From: Holothuria scabra
Lineage: Eukaryota > Echinodermata > Holothuroidea > Aspidochirotida > Holothuriidae
NCBI GenBank assembly: GCA_037179385.1
Contig: CM074187.1
Coordinates: 9,487,450 to 9,551,449, forward strand
DNA: 64,000 nt
Direction of reading: 5' to 3'
A model generated the notes under the pieces. That model had not been told where the DNA came from and searched no databases. It saw only the letters and a program-made list of their open reading frames with translations. A program made the translations under genes and the position numbers. Positions 12,030-24,500 of the stretch are shown piece after piece. Within the stretch, counting starts at the first letter, position 1, and every line of letters starts with the position of its first letter.

Positions 12030-12262
12030 TTAAAGATGACCTGTCGTCTCATGAAAATGCAATAAAAATTATACTGGATTCTGGATGACGTCACAAAATA
12101 CCCCTGTCTTAACTTCGAGTGCGAACTGTTTCAATGCACCGTCGATAATGCGAACTTTTTTGATACGCTGTCGCCGATGTGACATTATCGGTATTACATA
12201 GAAACGCTTTGGTTTGTGTAACAAGTGTAATCTGTGACGTCATCCAAAATCCGGCATAGTTT
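12030..12262. mobile_element. TTAA MITE family B, truncated copy 2
   Basis: It starts TTAAAGATGACCTGTCGTCTC and follows the family B interior (TTCTGGATGACGTCA ... TGTGACGTCATCCAAAATCCGG). The right terminus seen at 6075 is not recognisable, so the copy is truncated or degraded. A G-run and the GC-richer stretch 12300-12480 follow. Confidence 0.6.
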
Positions 12263-14744
12263 TTACTGCGGCACTTTCTCATCAACGACAAACAGAGGCC
12301 GCGGCGCCAGAATGTTCATTTTTGGGGGGGGGGGGGGGGTGGGGGTGAAAGTAAGGGCAAAGAAAAAAGTTGAGGGCAAAACTTTTCAGGCGCATCGCGA
12401 AACGGAGCCCACCGCGACAGCTTCTGCGGATGGCTATCCAGGGGCGAAGCTTTCGGACTTGAAGCTCTGAGGTTTTAGCATATCTCTGGATTGAAAATTA
12501 AGTCTAAGGAGAGGTACCGTCGTACAGGTACATGAATCATTTTTCGGTTAACCTAAATCCTACCTGACATAAGTATGGAAGGACAGCAAGTGAGGAGGGG
12601 GGGGGGGGTACAAAATCTGAGAGGGCGAATTCTTCCTTTCGCCCAGTAGCGCCACCACTAATGACAAAGGTTCAATAAATGCGGTATGTTTGGCCAACTG
12701 GTCATGCATGGAAAAGTGGTGTTGAAAAACTTACGCTCATAAGCCTGTGCGCCGTGAAAAAAACGCACGAATTGGTAACGGTAGACGTACAATATCTGCA
12801 CGCATATTGGCTGGTCTACAATAACGGTTCAACGGAGTCCGTATTCGAAACATGAGGAGAAAGTTTACAGTGATGATTCAGAAGTTGATGTAACTACACA
12901 GTGTTGACTTTTCTGTCCGGCTTGCGTGCACCCAGGTTAGTCATGACCCGCTGTCGGAGAGGGTTGAATTCCAGTCGAGGGAATTCCCCTCTGTCACCTT
13001 GAAGCTCTCATGAGTTCGATCATGAGACCATAGAAGGCATGATCATAGAAGACAGTTACTGTTAGATCCGACAGGTTATCGTTACTCGTTGAGTTACCCG
13101 AAAATTTGCTCACTTCCTTCAACAAATATTCCAAACTTTCTGCAGTACAGAAATACAGTACAGGATTTTAAGTATTCACAGGACTCGTTAATTTTCCCAA
13201 TTTTTCCGATTAAAAATTCAAAATATAGTAAAACGGCTTCACTTCGTTTTCGAGGTTTCAGACGACTGCCCCCCCCCCCCCCCATCGTCTTGAAGACTTG
13301 ACCCTGCATGGAAATTTGTGTCGGGCCACCCCTACATATCGTAATATGTGGTAACACTGAGACAGCTGAGGGTTACTAAAGGTCATAATAAAAAGTGTTG
13401 GATTTAACGATTGTATGAATCCGAACATAGTGCGTTAACCTACTTCTTTCAGCCATGAGGACACTAGTGTCGTGGGGAAGAAATCACTCCAGACTGTCAT
13501 TCTTGTACCCGGTATCGATTGCTTCTGCCCTCGTCATTGTTTACCAGAAAGTAAAAAGATTCTTCACCCATATAAAGGAACACGATGTATTTACAGCTAT
13601 TTAGCGTGTTCTGTATTCAGTACGATTTTCGGGGTCAATTTGACGTCATCAACCTTACAGTTTGTTCAAACTAACACATTACATTTAGTTGGGTACGATG
13701 TGATGGAAACTTAATTCTGTATTGAGGTACAAGATGAGATGGTCGCCGGCAGCCATAAACTTGGTGAGGTTTTTTCTCCCTGACTGACGGACGGGTGACC
13801 TAGCTGACCAACCAACTAGGCTTAACTAGCAAACTAGCTAACTAAATAACTAATTCATAATAAATGTACATAAATCGTTTTTATTTCTCTAACATGGATG
13901 TAAACTTCCAAGTACAGTCTCCTTACTTTCACCGTCTTCCGAACGACGTCATGGGTTTTATTAGAAATAGTATGGAAGGATTCTTAAAAGAAGAACATGT
14001 GGAGCCAGAGGTGCTCGGGGATGGAATTTGTACAGTACTGATCGAAATGTGAATAAATTTAAGTTTAAAGTGTTAATAGGTTACTGGTTTCGAGCAGCCT
14101 GTTACACTCTTTATAGTTAATAGTTCCAATACTTTAAAGTTGATAGTTACACTTTGTAATTATTCTGACTCATTTAAAGATTGTAAAAATGTCAAAATGA
14201 AATCAACTTACCACTCCTTTTCAATCTGAAGCTAAAGACATTGTCCACGATATTATTATTATTTTTCAATAAGTCCAATTAAACTGAATAGGGCCTTGAA
14301 ACTTGGAAGTTACCCCAATTCCTGGACAATTGTTCACGCCACGGCCATGACGGACAGTCTGCTGTATATCAAGTAATTATTCTCGTTAGTACAAGAAAAG
14401 TCAATCATAAGCAAAGCTTTTTACTATCAACCATTTACTTAACATTCCTTAGATACAGGGATTACATCTGGATCGATAACTAGCCACAGGACATCAATTA
14501 CCACATAGAACGGATTTATCTGCTGTTGTTGTTGGAATAGAAAACTCGTTGATCAGATTATAAATCACAAACACCCCTCAAACAATGTGGGAAAACCCCG
14601 GAACGCCAAATGTATATGCTCAGACACAAAACACAGTGTTGGCTAATCAAGTCATTGGAAATGAGCGGCCTAATTATGTACAGGGATGCAAAAACACAGT
14701 ATTCAAGCGGCATGTAATGCATGGTTCTATCAAGATAGATTTAG

Positions 14745-15055
14745 CCTAATCTAAATTGATCCGAAAGAGCATGAGAGTTAAAGGTCAAGAGAAGTTCCCT
14801 TAAATTTATTTTGAAGCAACAACTAAATATCACAATTTTCCTCCTATTTCTCTAAAAGGTTATTTTCCATCATATTTTATAACTTCAATTTTGCATATGC
14901 AATGTAAAACAAGCATTTTTCTTCTAGTAAATTTCACATCTGAAGAGAAAAAGTTGTTGTCACATGACTCTCAACTGCCAAGCATGATACAGGGCAGTCT
15001 ACTACGCTACTTCAAGTTGGGATGACTGTGCTTGCCCTTTAAGCAAGTTCAAGTT
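14745..15055. repeat. Dispersed repeat family D, copy 1
   Basis: It is similar to 30690-30955, 44060-44335 and 62840-63030. Shared blocks are 'caattttc.tc.tatttctct', 'agtaaatttcacat..gaagag', 'ctca..agccaatcatga' and 'agtctactac...ttcaagttgg'. No TIR, poly-A tail or coding frame was recognised, so the class is unknown. Confidence 0.65.
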
Positions 15056-15157
15056 TGGTAGGGTTATGAAGGATAGACATTTTCACGCAGGGCATTTGAC
15101 TTAAATTCAGTCAACAATTTTTCGGCGCTTACAAAATATTAAAGTTACACGCTTCAC

Positions 15158-15186
15158 GCAGGGAGGTGCTAGTTACACCTCCCTGC
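15158..15186. other. Perfect short hairpin
   Basis: GCAGGGAGGTG and CACCTCCCTGC are perfect 11-bp arms around a 7-base loop. The flanks repeat 'cttcacgc', which also occurs just upstream near 15081. It could be a remnant of a palindromic element; no function is inferred. Confidence 0.55.
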
Positions 15187-16127
15187 TTCACGCGCTTTTC
15201 AGTCCTTTTGTCGTCTCTTCTTTTGAACAACGCTTTAATAACCATCCTGTAATGGTCATGGATACCTGCTCCCCTTCAGTGAAGCCATCTGAAGGAGGCA
15301 TGGTCAAGCCGCCACTTCTCGTCGACTACCTTTGAAAAAAATTACTAACTTTGGCCAGTTCTTTTGCATTGGGTTGAAAACGGTTAACCATTGTTGCCCT
15401 TATGTCCAGCCCAAATTCTTCAGACTGTTAATGTTTTTTCACTGAGACCCTTGATGTGAAAGGCGAGTACTAAATGTAACAGTCAAGGGGAGCATTCCTA
15501 AAACGGCGACGGACATGCTCACTATCTTCAAACCCATTTTAACTTAAATTGAATCTTGTAAAACAAACGAAAAAGAGAAACAGCGGGTATTGTCACCAAG
15601 AGGCTATACGCGTGGGAAAGGGACAGTAATGCAGTTGCAGGAGCAACAACCAAGGCTGACGGTTTCTCAATCTGGTTGCTGCCTCTCTTTACGGGGTCAG
15701 CAACAAGCACTACAACTGTTGCAGTATCAAAAAATTTTGGAAGAAAAATAAGTAGGTGGTTTAGGCAATCATATCATTTAACGGTGAGGCAGCCAAACGG
15801 CTCACCAAGGAATATACGCCAAGATAATCTTGAATAAACATTTTAGGAAATTTTGGTTTATTTTTCAGCCTAGTGCCCAGAAATGAAGGAAGCAAGAGAG
15901 ACCCATCCTTGGCTTGATGGATGTACTTCTATTACCTCCAATGATGCATACTCGATGACCCTTAAAAGTTGAATGACTTCATCATACATCCAGTCTACTT
16001 CCCCGAACCTGGCTGGGCGGGTGAACGATGCTCTGAACCAACTGGACCAGGCGAAGCGGGCAACTCCCTGAAATGTGTGAGGTGTTTAAGCGACACAATT
16101 TTACAAGCTACTATGATTGTGGGTAAA

Positions 16128-16370
16128 CTAGTTAGATGGAGTTTTACGGCCCAGTTTCCAACCAATTGGTACAAGTCAAGCCAGTCACAGCATTTTTGCC
16201 AGATGCGGCTCACTGGTTTGTTTTTCCTACTCCATTGCTTATGCTGAGCACCAAACATAATGGCAAAAGATTTTGTTTTCAAAGTCTTTGGTATGACCCG
16301 GCTAGGATTCCAACCCCAACCTCCCGACTGCAAGTCCGATGTACTTGCCAGTAATCAATTGACCATGCAG
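16128..16370 (-). mobile_element. tRNA-derived SINE, family 1
   Basis: Same sequence as the reference copy at 54911-55144, including the body words 'ggctcactgg.ttgtttt..ctactccattgcttatgctgagcacc' (plus-strand reading). The tRNA-like head is at the 16370 end and is degenerate. Confidence 0.7.
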
Positions 16371-19300
16371 TCGGTTCTCCCCGATTGTGAGATTTACTTT
16401 GGTCGGTGATTCTCAACTGATACAGTGACAATCTTCTTTAAATTTCTGCAATCCTCATGCTGTCCTAACCCATCCCCAATTGACTCAAGAGGTTTAATTT
16501 TTCTCCCGTTTGGCATTTCATTGCGCTTTAAACCCACTTTTGAGTCACACATTGTTTTCACTGATGTCACATGACCAACGACTATCTGACAAAACCTGCA
16601 GTGTAGTAAGTAAAACTACATGAGAAACAGCGAGAGTCCAACCTGATGGCTTGACTTTTTGTCCAACAGTGAGTGTGGCTAACTATTTATGATGTCACGT
16701 GAAAACACTACGCCTATGTTTTAATCATGTTACTTTGATTTTGTTAACAAGATACATAAGTTAGCAACCATTCAAGATGTTCTTTCGGTCGCAGATAATT
16801 TCAATCAATCATTTGCTACACAATACCATCCTATGGCAGAATTGTGTCTAGAGCAGTTTCAATCTGAAGTCCATTGGCCGATTTTTCTGTGCCTCAACAT
16901 AGCAATATTTGCACTGGCCTTTCCTGGCACTTTCTATGTGGCTACACTTCAAAGCTGATGTTCCAGCTAGCATAGATGACTTTAAACGTTGATAATTTGA
17001 TTAGGCTTGTGCAAGTTGGTGGCATTCAAAGATGGTGACTCCAAAACATTGGTTTACAGGGACATTTCTCTGGTAGAAGAAGCCCTTCAGCCTGAGAAGA
17101 ATCTGCATTATCCCCCTCACCCCACCAAAACATGAAAATATTCCCTAGATTTCTTTCTTCAAATACTAACAGAAAACAGCTTGTGACAAACCCCGAAGGA
17201 GGTTGAGGGAGGGGGTTACCTCCCCAGCTGGAACTCTTGTGAAACTTCTGTAAGTTCTAAAGGTAATCACTATCAAGGCATGTTTTAGGACAAGGAAAAT
17301 TGGCTGATTTTTTTTTTTTCCTTTTTATTATACAGACTTTTCTGGCTACAACCAATGGTCATCAAAGGGAAATGGTCCTTGGGTACAAAAAATCAATCAA
17401 TCAGTCATCATGTTTTAATATTTTTTGTGTTTATATTTCTCTTCGCATGAGTGCTCATAACAGTATACTGTGGAAAATGCTCACAATTTCATTGTCCTAA
17501 ATTATTTTCCACTTATTCTATTCATGAGATCCATACATAAAATATACTTATAAAAACAATAATAATCAGAAATTAGCAATGGCAAGGCTGTTGCTTTTGA
17601 GTTGAAAGGAGCATGAGCATGAAAATATTTGTACATACTGTCAATATGTGTAACTACCTTGCTACTATTGAACAAAATGCAATACATTCGGTGTAACAGT
17701 ATTTGAACACAAACTAAGGTAATCTTTACTTAACAGTCTTTCTAATCCCAAGTGTACCTGCACTTATAATATATCCAAGGCAGGTTATATAAGTAAAAAG
17801 TTCAAGAAATACAACTTTCTGATTCTGATTCCAGGAGCTGTTCACAGGTCAGGCTAAAACAGAAATTTATACGAGCACATATTGCCCTATGCTGTGCCCT
17901 AAGTGAATAAAGCTGGTGACATCTGAAGTGATGACAGGTGTATCCATCCTGGGTAAGGGGGGGGGGGGGCAGGGGGAAATTGCCCCATCAATGAAAATAT
18001 TGGGGTGAGGCAAAAATATTGTTTTGCCCCCAATAATTCAGGTAGAATTAAACAAAAATAACAGGCAGAATACAGAAAAAAATACAACATTGTGCTTTTA
18101 CATATGACTTTGGGCTCCGATAAAACCTCAGTTTGAGCCCATTAGTTGTAATAATAAAATATACTGCATTCATGATATGCCATCTATATATGCTTTGTGT
18201 CTATGCCTGTCAATATGTGTGAGTTTTTTCTTTTTTGCTTAAACATGGATCGGGGTGCAAGACTTGAGCTATGGTTTCTGCTGTTGGAAACTTTTTGCCC
18301 CACCCCCAAGACAAGACCCACAAACCAGATCAATGCCCCTGAGTGATGATATGTAGTAACTTTAGAAGTTGGGGTTTAATTCCTGGTTCTGACCTTCCTT
18401 TGGTTTCCAGAAAATATCATTTTCTTTCTTCCTGAACCCAAACCAAGAAGGTTTAAAACCCAAATATATTACCAGTCCTTCCACTTAGCCACTATGACAC
18501 CATTTTGTTGCAATTGATGCATCAGTTTCATGCACTGGTGTTTAAATAAGTTCTAGGCTTCTAACCAACCAAAGTCAAGCCAGCCACAGCCTTCTCTTCC
18601 AGTTGTGACTTACTGGTAACTTGGTGTTCGTGGGGGAAAATGAGAAAGAGGATTTCATTTTAGTCATATTTTCCTATACTGAGTGCATTGACCCAACAGA
18701 TAGCACTGTACACTACATTAAAGTGATACTTTGTGTTGGACAAAAGGAAAATACATTAAATTATTCTAACCAAATTTTTCACAGACCATTTAAACAGTCC
18801 ATTTGAACAATAAGGAGGTTTAAACAATCCTCAACGAAAAATTTCTGCCAAATTTTGTTTAATTTCCATAAAAATGGTGGCAAAAAATGTAAAAATCAAT
18901 AATGATGAATAAAACCTTCATTTAATTCCATCCCACCCTCATGCCCTAGCCAATAAAAGCGCACTTATGTATGAATATTCAATACACCAAAACAACACAA
19001 AATACAATGAACGAGCACTCTATCAACAGTGATAACCACCTACCCTGACAGGTTAACGTTGGATCCTACTGACTTCATCAGCTCCTACAAGCGAAAACAA
19101 AATAAAAGATATTCAAGGTAAAAAGCAATATCTTTCAAACCTTACTCCAAAAATATACAGAACAAGCCAGTATACTGCCCCCATCGTAATCCAAGATACT
19201 GAACTCTCAAGGTTATAGTAACACAAACCTGGTGTCAGTGTAGGTCATTAAAATTCCTGACAGTCATACCTTGCATGACACTGTTTTATTTGTGAAATGA

Positions 19301-19873
19301 GAGACTGTTGTTTCAAGAGTGTCATTACTGAAGACTTTGGTGTTTGTTTTGCCTTTAAATACAAAAGCTAAATATTACTGTGTGAAACCAGTGAGGAAGT
19401 TATTGTTGAAACCTACATTTATCAGCATCAGAACAATTAAAGTGAGTAAATTTTCCTTTTATTTAGTTACTAACAGCCAAACTGTGGTCCTCCTCTCCCT
19501 TAATATTCAACCTAGATCACATCTTTCCAATCCAGAAAGTTCCAGCCAGATACAGTGAAATTACTCCCTGTGAGATTGGCAGTATACTTCAAATTTTATT
19601 TTTTATTCATGTGCCTACACAAAAGCGGTAGTATACTGTGCTTGTAATCAGATAGCATTTTTCAAAAGAGCTTGCAAAGTTCTCAGTATTTTGCAGTCTT
19701 TTCTCTAAATTTAAGTAATTTTATAGTCATGGTTATTCAAGTTATGACAGATTTTATTCAAAAACAAAAAAAAAAAAAACAAAAAAAAAAGAATGGGCTT
19801 TTCTCTTTCATGAAACACAACCAATCACTAAAACAGAATAAGGACATTTTCCAGTTTATCATCAGATCAAAGC
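16371..19873. other. Non-coding stretch, low-complexity rich
   Basis: No gene found. It holds a G-run at 17957-17970 with a nearby 'ttgccccc' context, a T-run near 17310 and an A-rich tract at 19765-19791. Possible VPS16 poly(A) signals on the minus strand (AATAAA, read as TTTATT on plus) occur near 19595 and 19752, more than 1.1 kb past the stop, so they are only candidates. Confidence 0.4.
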
Positions 19874-20112
19874 TTTAAATTATTTTTAGAATGCTTGCCA
19901 CACCTGTCAACATCTTACAAGTTGAACAGCAACATCCTCTGTTTTCAAAGTTGAGCAATAATTTTCTGTCTAACATCCTGTCTTAAAATTATCCTGTCTT
20001 TAAATTATTTTTAGAATGCTTGCCACACCTGTCAATATCTTACAAGTTGAACAGCAACATCCTCTGTTTTCAAAGTTGAGCAATAATTTTCTGTCTAACA
20101 TCCTGTCTTAAG
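19874..20112. repeat. Two-copy tandem duplication, period 125 bp
   Basis: The block 'tttaaattatttttagaatgcttgcc...ctaacatcctgtctta' is present at 19874 and again at 19999 with almost no differences. It is a recent duplication just downstream of the VPS16 stop, possibly inside its 3' UTR. Confidence 0.85.
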
Positions 20113-20904
20113 AAGTACATAAAAAAAATAAATTTTACACTATCATGACTTAACCTTTCCCTGTAACTGTGGCCCTGAAACAGTAATCCTCCCAAAAGGT
20201 AGATCATCCACACACAAAGACTACTGACTTGTCACAGCTCTCGTTCAAAAACGCAACAAAACTGTTGCAATGATTATTCTTATCTTTTCATGCTGAAACA
20301 TTCAATAAACAAATAAAAACATCCCTTCATGATCCTGTAAAAAATTGTCAACACATTGCACTTAAATTATTTTTCTGCTACTTACATCTAGCTGGCCTGG
20401 ACTTTTCATCCAGCTGGCCTGGACATTTGCAAACCTCAAATAGCTGCATAATCGAGGCTGGTATTAAAAGTAAAGCTTTTAAGAAGTTTATACCATGTTA
20501 AGAAAACATTATTTTCATATTATGTTTGGTAACATACACCAGAAGCATCTAATACTGGATACAAAATTTGAAAACATTTTTTTTCATCTTTGCCATTGCT
20601 AAAAGGCAGGCAGCTCAATGAACCCAGCCTGATTTGAAGCAATTTGTTTGATTTTTTTTTTTTTAATGACAGATGCTTTTCTGCAGACAACCTACTTTCT
20701 TTGAACTTAGCAGAAATGAGCTGATAATTCCCACCATCGACTTGGGTGTCTGTGAAAGCTATGCCATTAAACTAATTGATCTTTCTTAGAAGTGAATTGT
20801 GTGTCTTGGTGATAACACAATCGTTTTGATGTATTCGCAGCGGGCTCCTTGAGAAATCGACCACACAGATGTATATCTTCTAGTCAAAGAACCTGCTACG
20901 ACAG
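20113..20904 (-). other. Probable VPS16 3' untranslated or downstream region
   Basis: This is the sequence just past the VPS16 stop on the minus strand. I see no gene. It includes a short repeated phrase 'agctggcctggac' near 20390-20430 and a T-run near 20649. The extent of the 3' UTR cannot be set from sequence alone. Confidence 0.4.
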
Positions 20905-21043
20905 CTAACGGCGACCAAGCTGTGCTTTCATATTTTGAATTTTATTTGCTAGTTCTCTATTACTGCCACACAATCTCAGAAGCTGTTTCAAGTCATCTTC
21001 GTTTTTCTGCTGGAATGCAAATTCTGCCGCTTCTTCATATAAT
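20905..21043 (-). CDS. VPS16: VPS16 e22, last exon
   Basis: Acceptor TTTATCCATAG, then 1 + 46 codons including the TAG stop at 20905-20907. It reads [18 protein letters not shown] ... [14 protein letters not shown], matching the end of animal VPS16 (human ...ADKIQRARAQAQKK). Confidence 0.95.
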
Positions 21044-21544
21044 CTATGGATAAAATTTATAAATATTCAACAAACTGATAAAACCACAATTTTTAGTTGT
21101 GACTTATGAATGCTTATCGGGCTTGGTTAGTCCAGAGCTTTTTACTTAATTTTTTTAAGTTCAGTCAGCAGGAGGGTAGTCAGCAGGAGGGTTTCTACTT
21201 GAACACATTCAGATTATGGAACCACACCACATTGCTAGGAAGACAGCAAACTCTATCTAGTACACATATATCAGGCTCAATTGTTCCCATTTCCTGCCTA
21301 ATGGAATCAGCAACTTAACGGAAGACTTACACTCTATTTGAACTAAATTTGAAACCAAATTTGAACTTGAACAATGTTGGAAGCTGAACTTAAAACTTTA
21401 TCCTTTTATCTAGTTAATTCTATACAACAAATTCATGTTGATAAGTCATATCCAACTAAAGAAGAAATGGGCAGATGGACGAATGAATAAAGGAGCAAAC
21501 AAACTAATAAACAAATGAACAAACACCAACCAACTAACTAACAT

Positions 21545-21589
<45 letters not shown>

Positions 21590-24500
21590 TTAACTCAATT
21601 AATGAATTGTAGAAGCAAAAGATACCATTTAAATAAGGTTTGCATCAATAAACATCAAATATGAGAATAAACAGGTTTCTTTCTTGATATTTCTACAAGA
21701 GGTTAATGTAAAATGGAGTCATTGTTTGCTGCATTCATAGCATCTAACTGGCAGATTTATCTCCCTTGCTAAAAATGTTGCCAGCTATCTTGAAAACTAG
21801 TGCATCTTTTGGCATCTGTGACATACATGGGCTTGGTTTGGTATGTCAGAGTCTTATCCCTCAACTTTGAACATTCTGGTTTAGAAGGTACATGGGAGTA
21901 TCAAAATGTTATCTTCATACCAAAAATATAAAATCAAATGTCAGGCCCATGTATCCTACCATCACACTTCCCTTGAAATTAAGGGGTGTGGTAGGTACAA
22001 TGTTTTATTAAACTTTGATAAATTTACCAAAGTTCACATTCTTCATCTAGGTGTGACAAAAATCATACTTTTCACAGTAATTTGTGATTAGTGAAAGTGT
22101 AATTGCACTGTTTTAACAGTTTTAACCTTTAAACTTTTCAGATGATGGCTTTGGCATTGAACTTATTTTTCACAACCAATGCCACAAAAAAAAAAAAAAA
22201 AAAATCAATCAAGCATGACTTGCAAAGCTGTTTCTTCTCCTTGTGTGTATTGAGTGTGCCCCCAGAATTGCACAACACTACTTTTGTCTGTGTTTCCAGA
22301 GGAGACAGATGGGGAGCCTTACAGCTGAGGAGGAATCTGCTCTGAATTTGGAAAGCTTTCTTTACCCAAGTAAGTCCTATGAAGTGTTAGAAGTGGTCAC
22401 TATAAATCCATCAGAAGAAAGTAAACATTTCTCAACATTGTTCGGAGATGACATTACTTGATGCGAAGTTTCAGATTGGATAAACATGCAGTAGCACTAT
22501 CTCCTATTATCTCCAGAAACACACCACAAAAAGGATTTTGTTGGTAAGATTAAACAAAGTTTAACTACACACCAACACAAATGTGTTGCATAATGACAGC
22601 AAGAAATCATTGTGTAAGGTTGGGGAAAAAGTTCAAAATGAAATTCAAGGGAATGGATAGACTGATTCCCATGTTTTCAAGTAAAACACATTTCTGTGGT
22701 TTGTTTGGAACCAAACTCACCCCATCAGTATGTGTACTTTTGCCTTCTTCTCTGGAGCTACTCTTGACAAGTACTTCTTAGCTTCAAAGTTGTTGTTATG
22801 TTTCAAACAAATATGAACAAACGGCTGGAAAAGAAAATCAAAGAACTTGTTTATGCATAATGGCATTTTTTTTTTACTGAATCATGGCACTGTTTCACTG
22901 AATCAGAACATCTTTTATGGCAACTCTTTATTCACATTTATATTATATATGATACAGTTATATGAACAACATGTTTACCTTAATATTTTGGTTACATTAT
23001 TTACATCGAATCTTACTGCAGAGTATCTTTGAGATTATGTAGATACTTTTCAACAGAAAAAATTAACAAAGTTTCTGACCCATCAATAAAACTGTGGTAC
23101 ATCATGTTCTATGTACATGCTAAAATATTAAGGATTAATATGATGCGAAACAACATTTAAAGGAAGGTAAAGGCTGATTGATACTTGTTCGCAACGTTAA
23201 ACTGATTTTGTTTCGTTAAAATCAGAACATTGGTTCTATCAATCATGGCAATGTTTTATTGAAACAAGGCATTGCTTCACTGAATCATGACATTGCTTCC
23301 CTGAATCATGCAATTGCTGCAATAAATCATGGCATTCCTTCAATGAATTATGACAATGCTTCACTGAATCATGGAATTGCCTCAAAGAATCATGGCATTG
23401 CTTCAATGAATCATGACATTGCTTCACTGAATCATGCAATTGCTGCAATAAATCATGGCATTGCTTCAATGAATCATGACAATGCTTCACTGAATCATGC
23501 AATTGCCTCAAAGAATCATGGCATTGCTTCACTGATCAATACCGACATATAACCAGAATGCAAAAATGCACTGAGGTTTCTGTGATATATGTTTTGCCAT
23601 ATAACTCCATGATGCCCTTTATTTTCATATTTTCCCAGTCGAACATTATATTAACATGTTGAAAAATACTTTTGTGTTATGTGACCCCAGATGGCCATTG
23701 ACACCCATAAAAATAATAGGAACCTTGTTCTCACCATTACACATCAACACACCAAATTTTTTCAGTATCCTATCTTGAGATATCATCTTTAAAAGTGTTC
23801 AAGGTATGTATAATCTTTGTCTAAAGCTAAATAACACAATTATCTCCAGCAGTATGCCATATGAATAATGTCTGATTTGAATTGATATAAATCTAACAGA
23901 AACTATCCTATTCCAGATTATCCTTAAATTTTTCTTTTTGCTGGCAACTGATCCACTTTATTTTTTGTAATATTCTGACAAGTGCAAGGTACTCTTTGAA
24001 ACAAACATTTCTGTTGCTATATGACCCCTTGATTTCTCTTCTAATCCCTTTTATCTTATCTATGAGTAGTCTTGAGCATTTGAGCTGCAATTCTAGACAC
24101 TTTAAGTGACTTCTTTTGGAATTAAATGGCAAAAAACAAAACAAGGAACCTTAGAAGTGAGTCCTCAAAAATATATAAATGTTTAATATCATGCATGCTT
24201 CAAGTGCAGCTAACATCACTGCATAATCCTTAAAAAGTAGGTCTCTCTCATGAAAGGTCATTTTATTTTCAACATTTTTGCTTTTTCAGTTATCATATAT
24301 ATCTGTCACAGAAGTATGGGGGTTCAAAAATATCTCAAACGTGTCCTTTGCTTGAACTCAGAAAAGCAAGGGAAGGCAAATTTCAATCAGTGAGTCTATC
24401 TGTGACTGCTACGTTTAAGCAGTTAATTACATGAGATTTGACAAGACACCAAGCAAATAAGTTATGTAGTGTCAATCAACTTGACAAAAAGTGCAAAGTT

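Larger units (their letters stand above)
12263..16127. other. Non-coding stretch with homopolymer runs
   Basis: Long G or C runs lie near 12325, 12597 and 13270. Short frames (13455-13604, 13472-13714, 13864-14052) show no recognisable protein and unconvincing splice sites. A family D repeat is at 14745-15055 and an 11-bp-arm hairpin at 15158-15186. No gene is supported. Confidence 0.5.

Noticed and set aside
13455..13604. Plus-strand 49-codon frame starting MRTLVSWGRNHSRLSFLY with a hydrophobic stretch
   Set aside because: No splice partner, no recognised similarity, and a competing frame over the same bases.
13864..14052. Plus-strand frame ending ...EVLGDGICTVLIEM
   Set aside because: Protein-like in composition, but no acceptor with a pyrimidine tract and no family recognised.
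23239..23552. Overlapping 97-codon frames on both strands
   Set aside because: They result from a stop-free 21-bp tandem repeat and have no splice or start context; reported as a minisatellite only.
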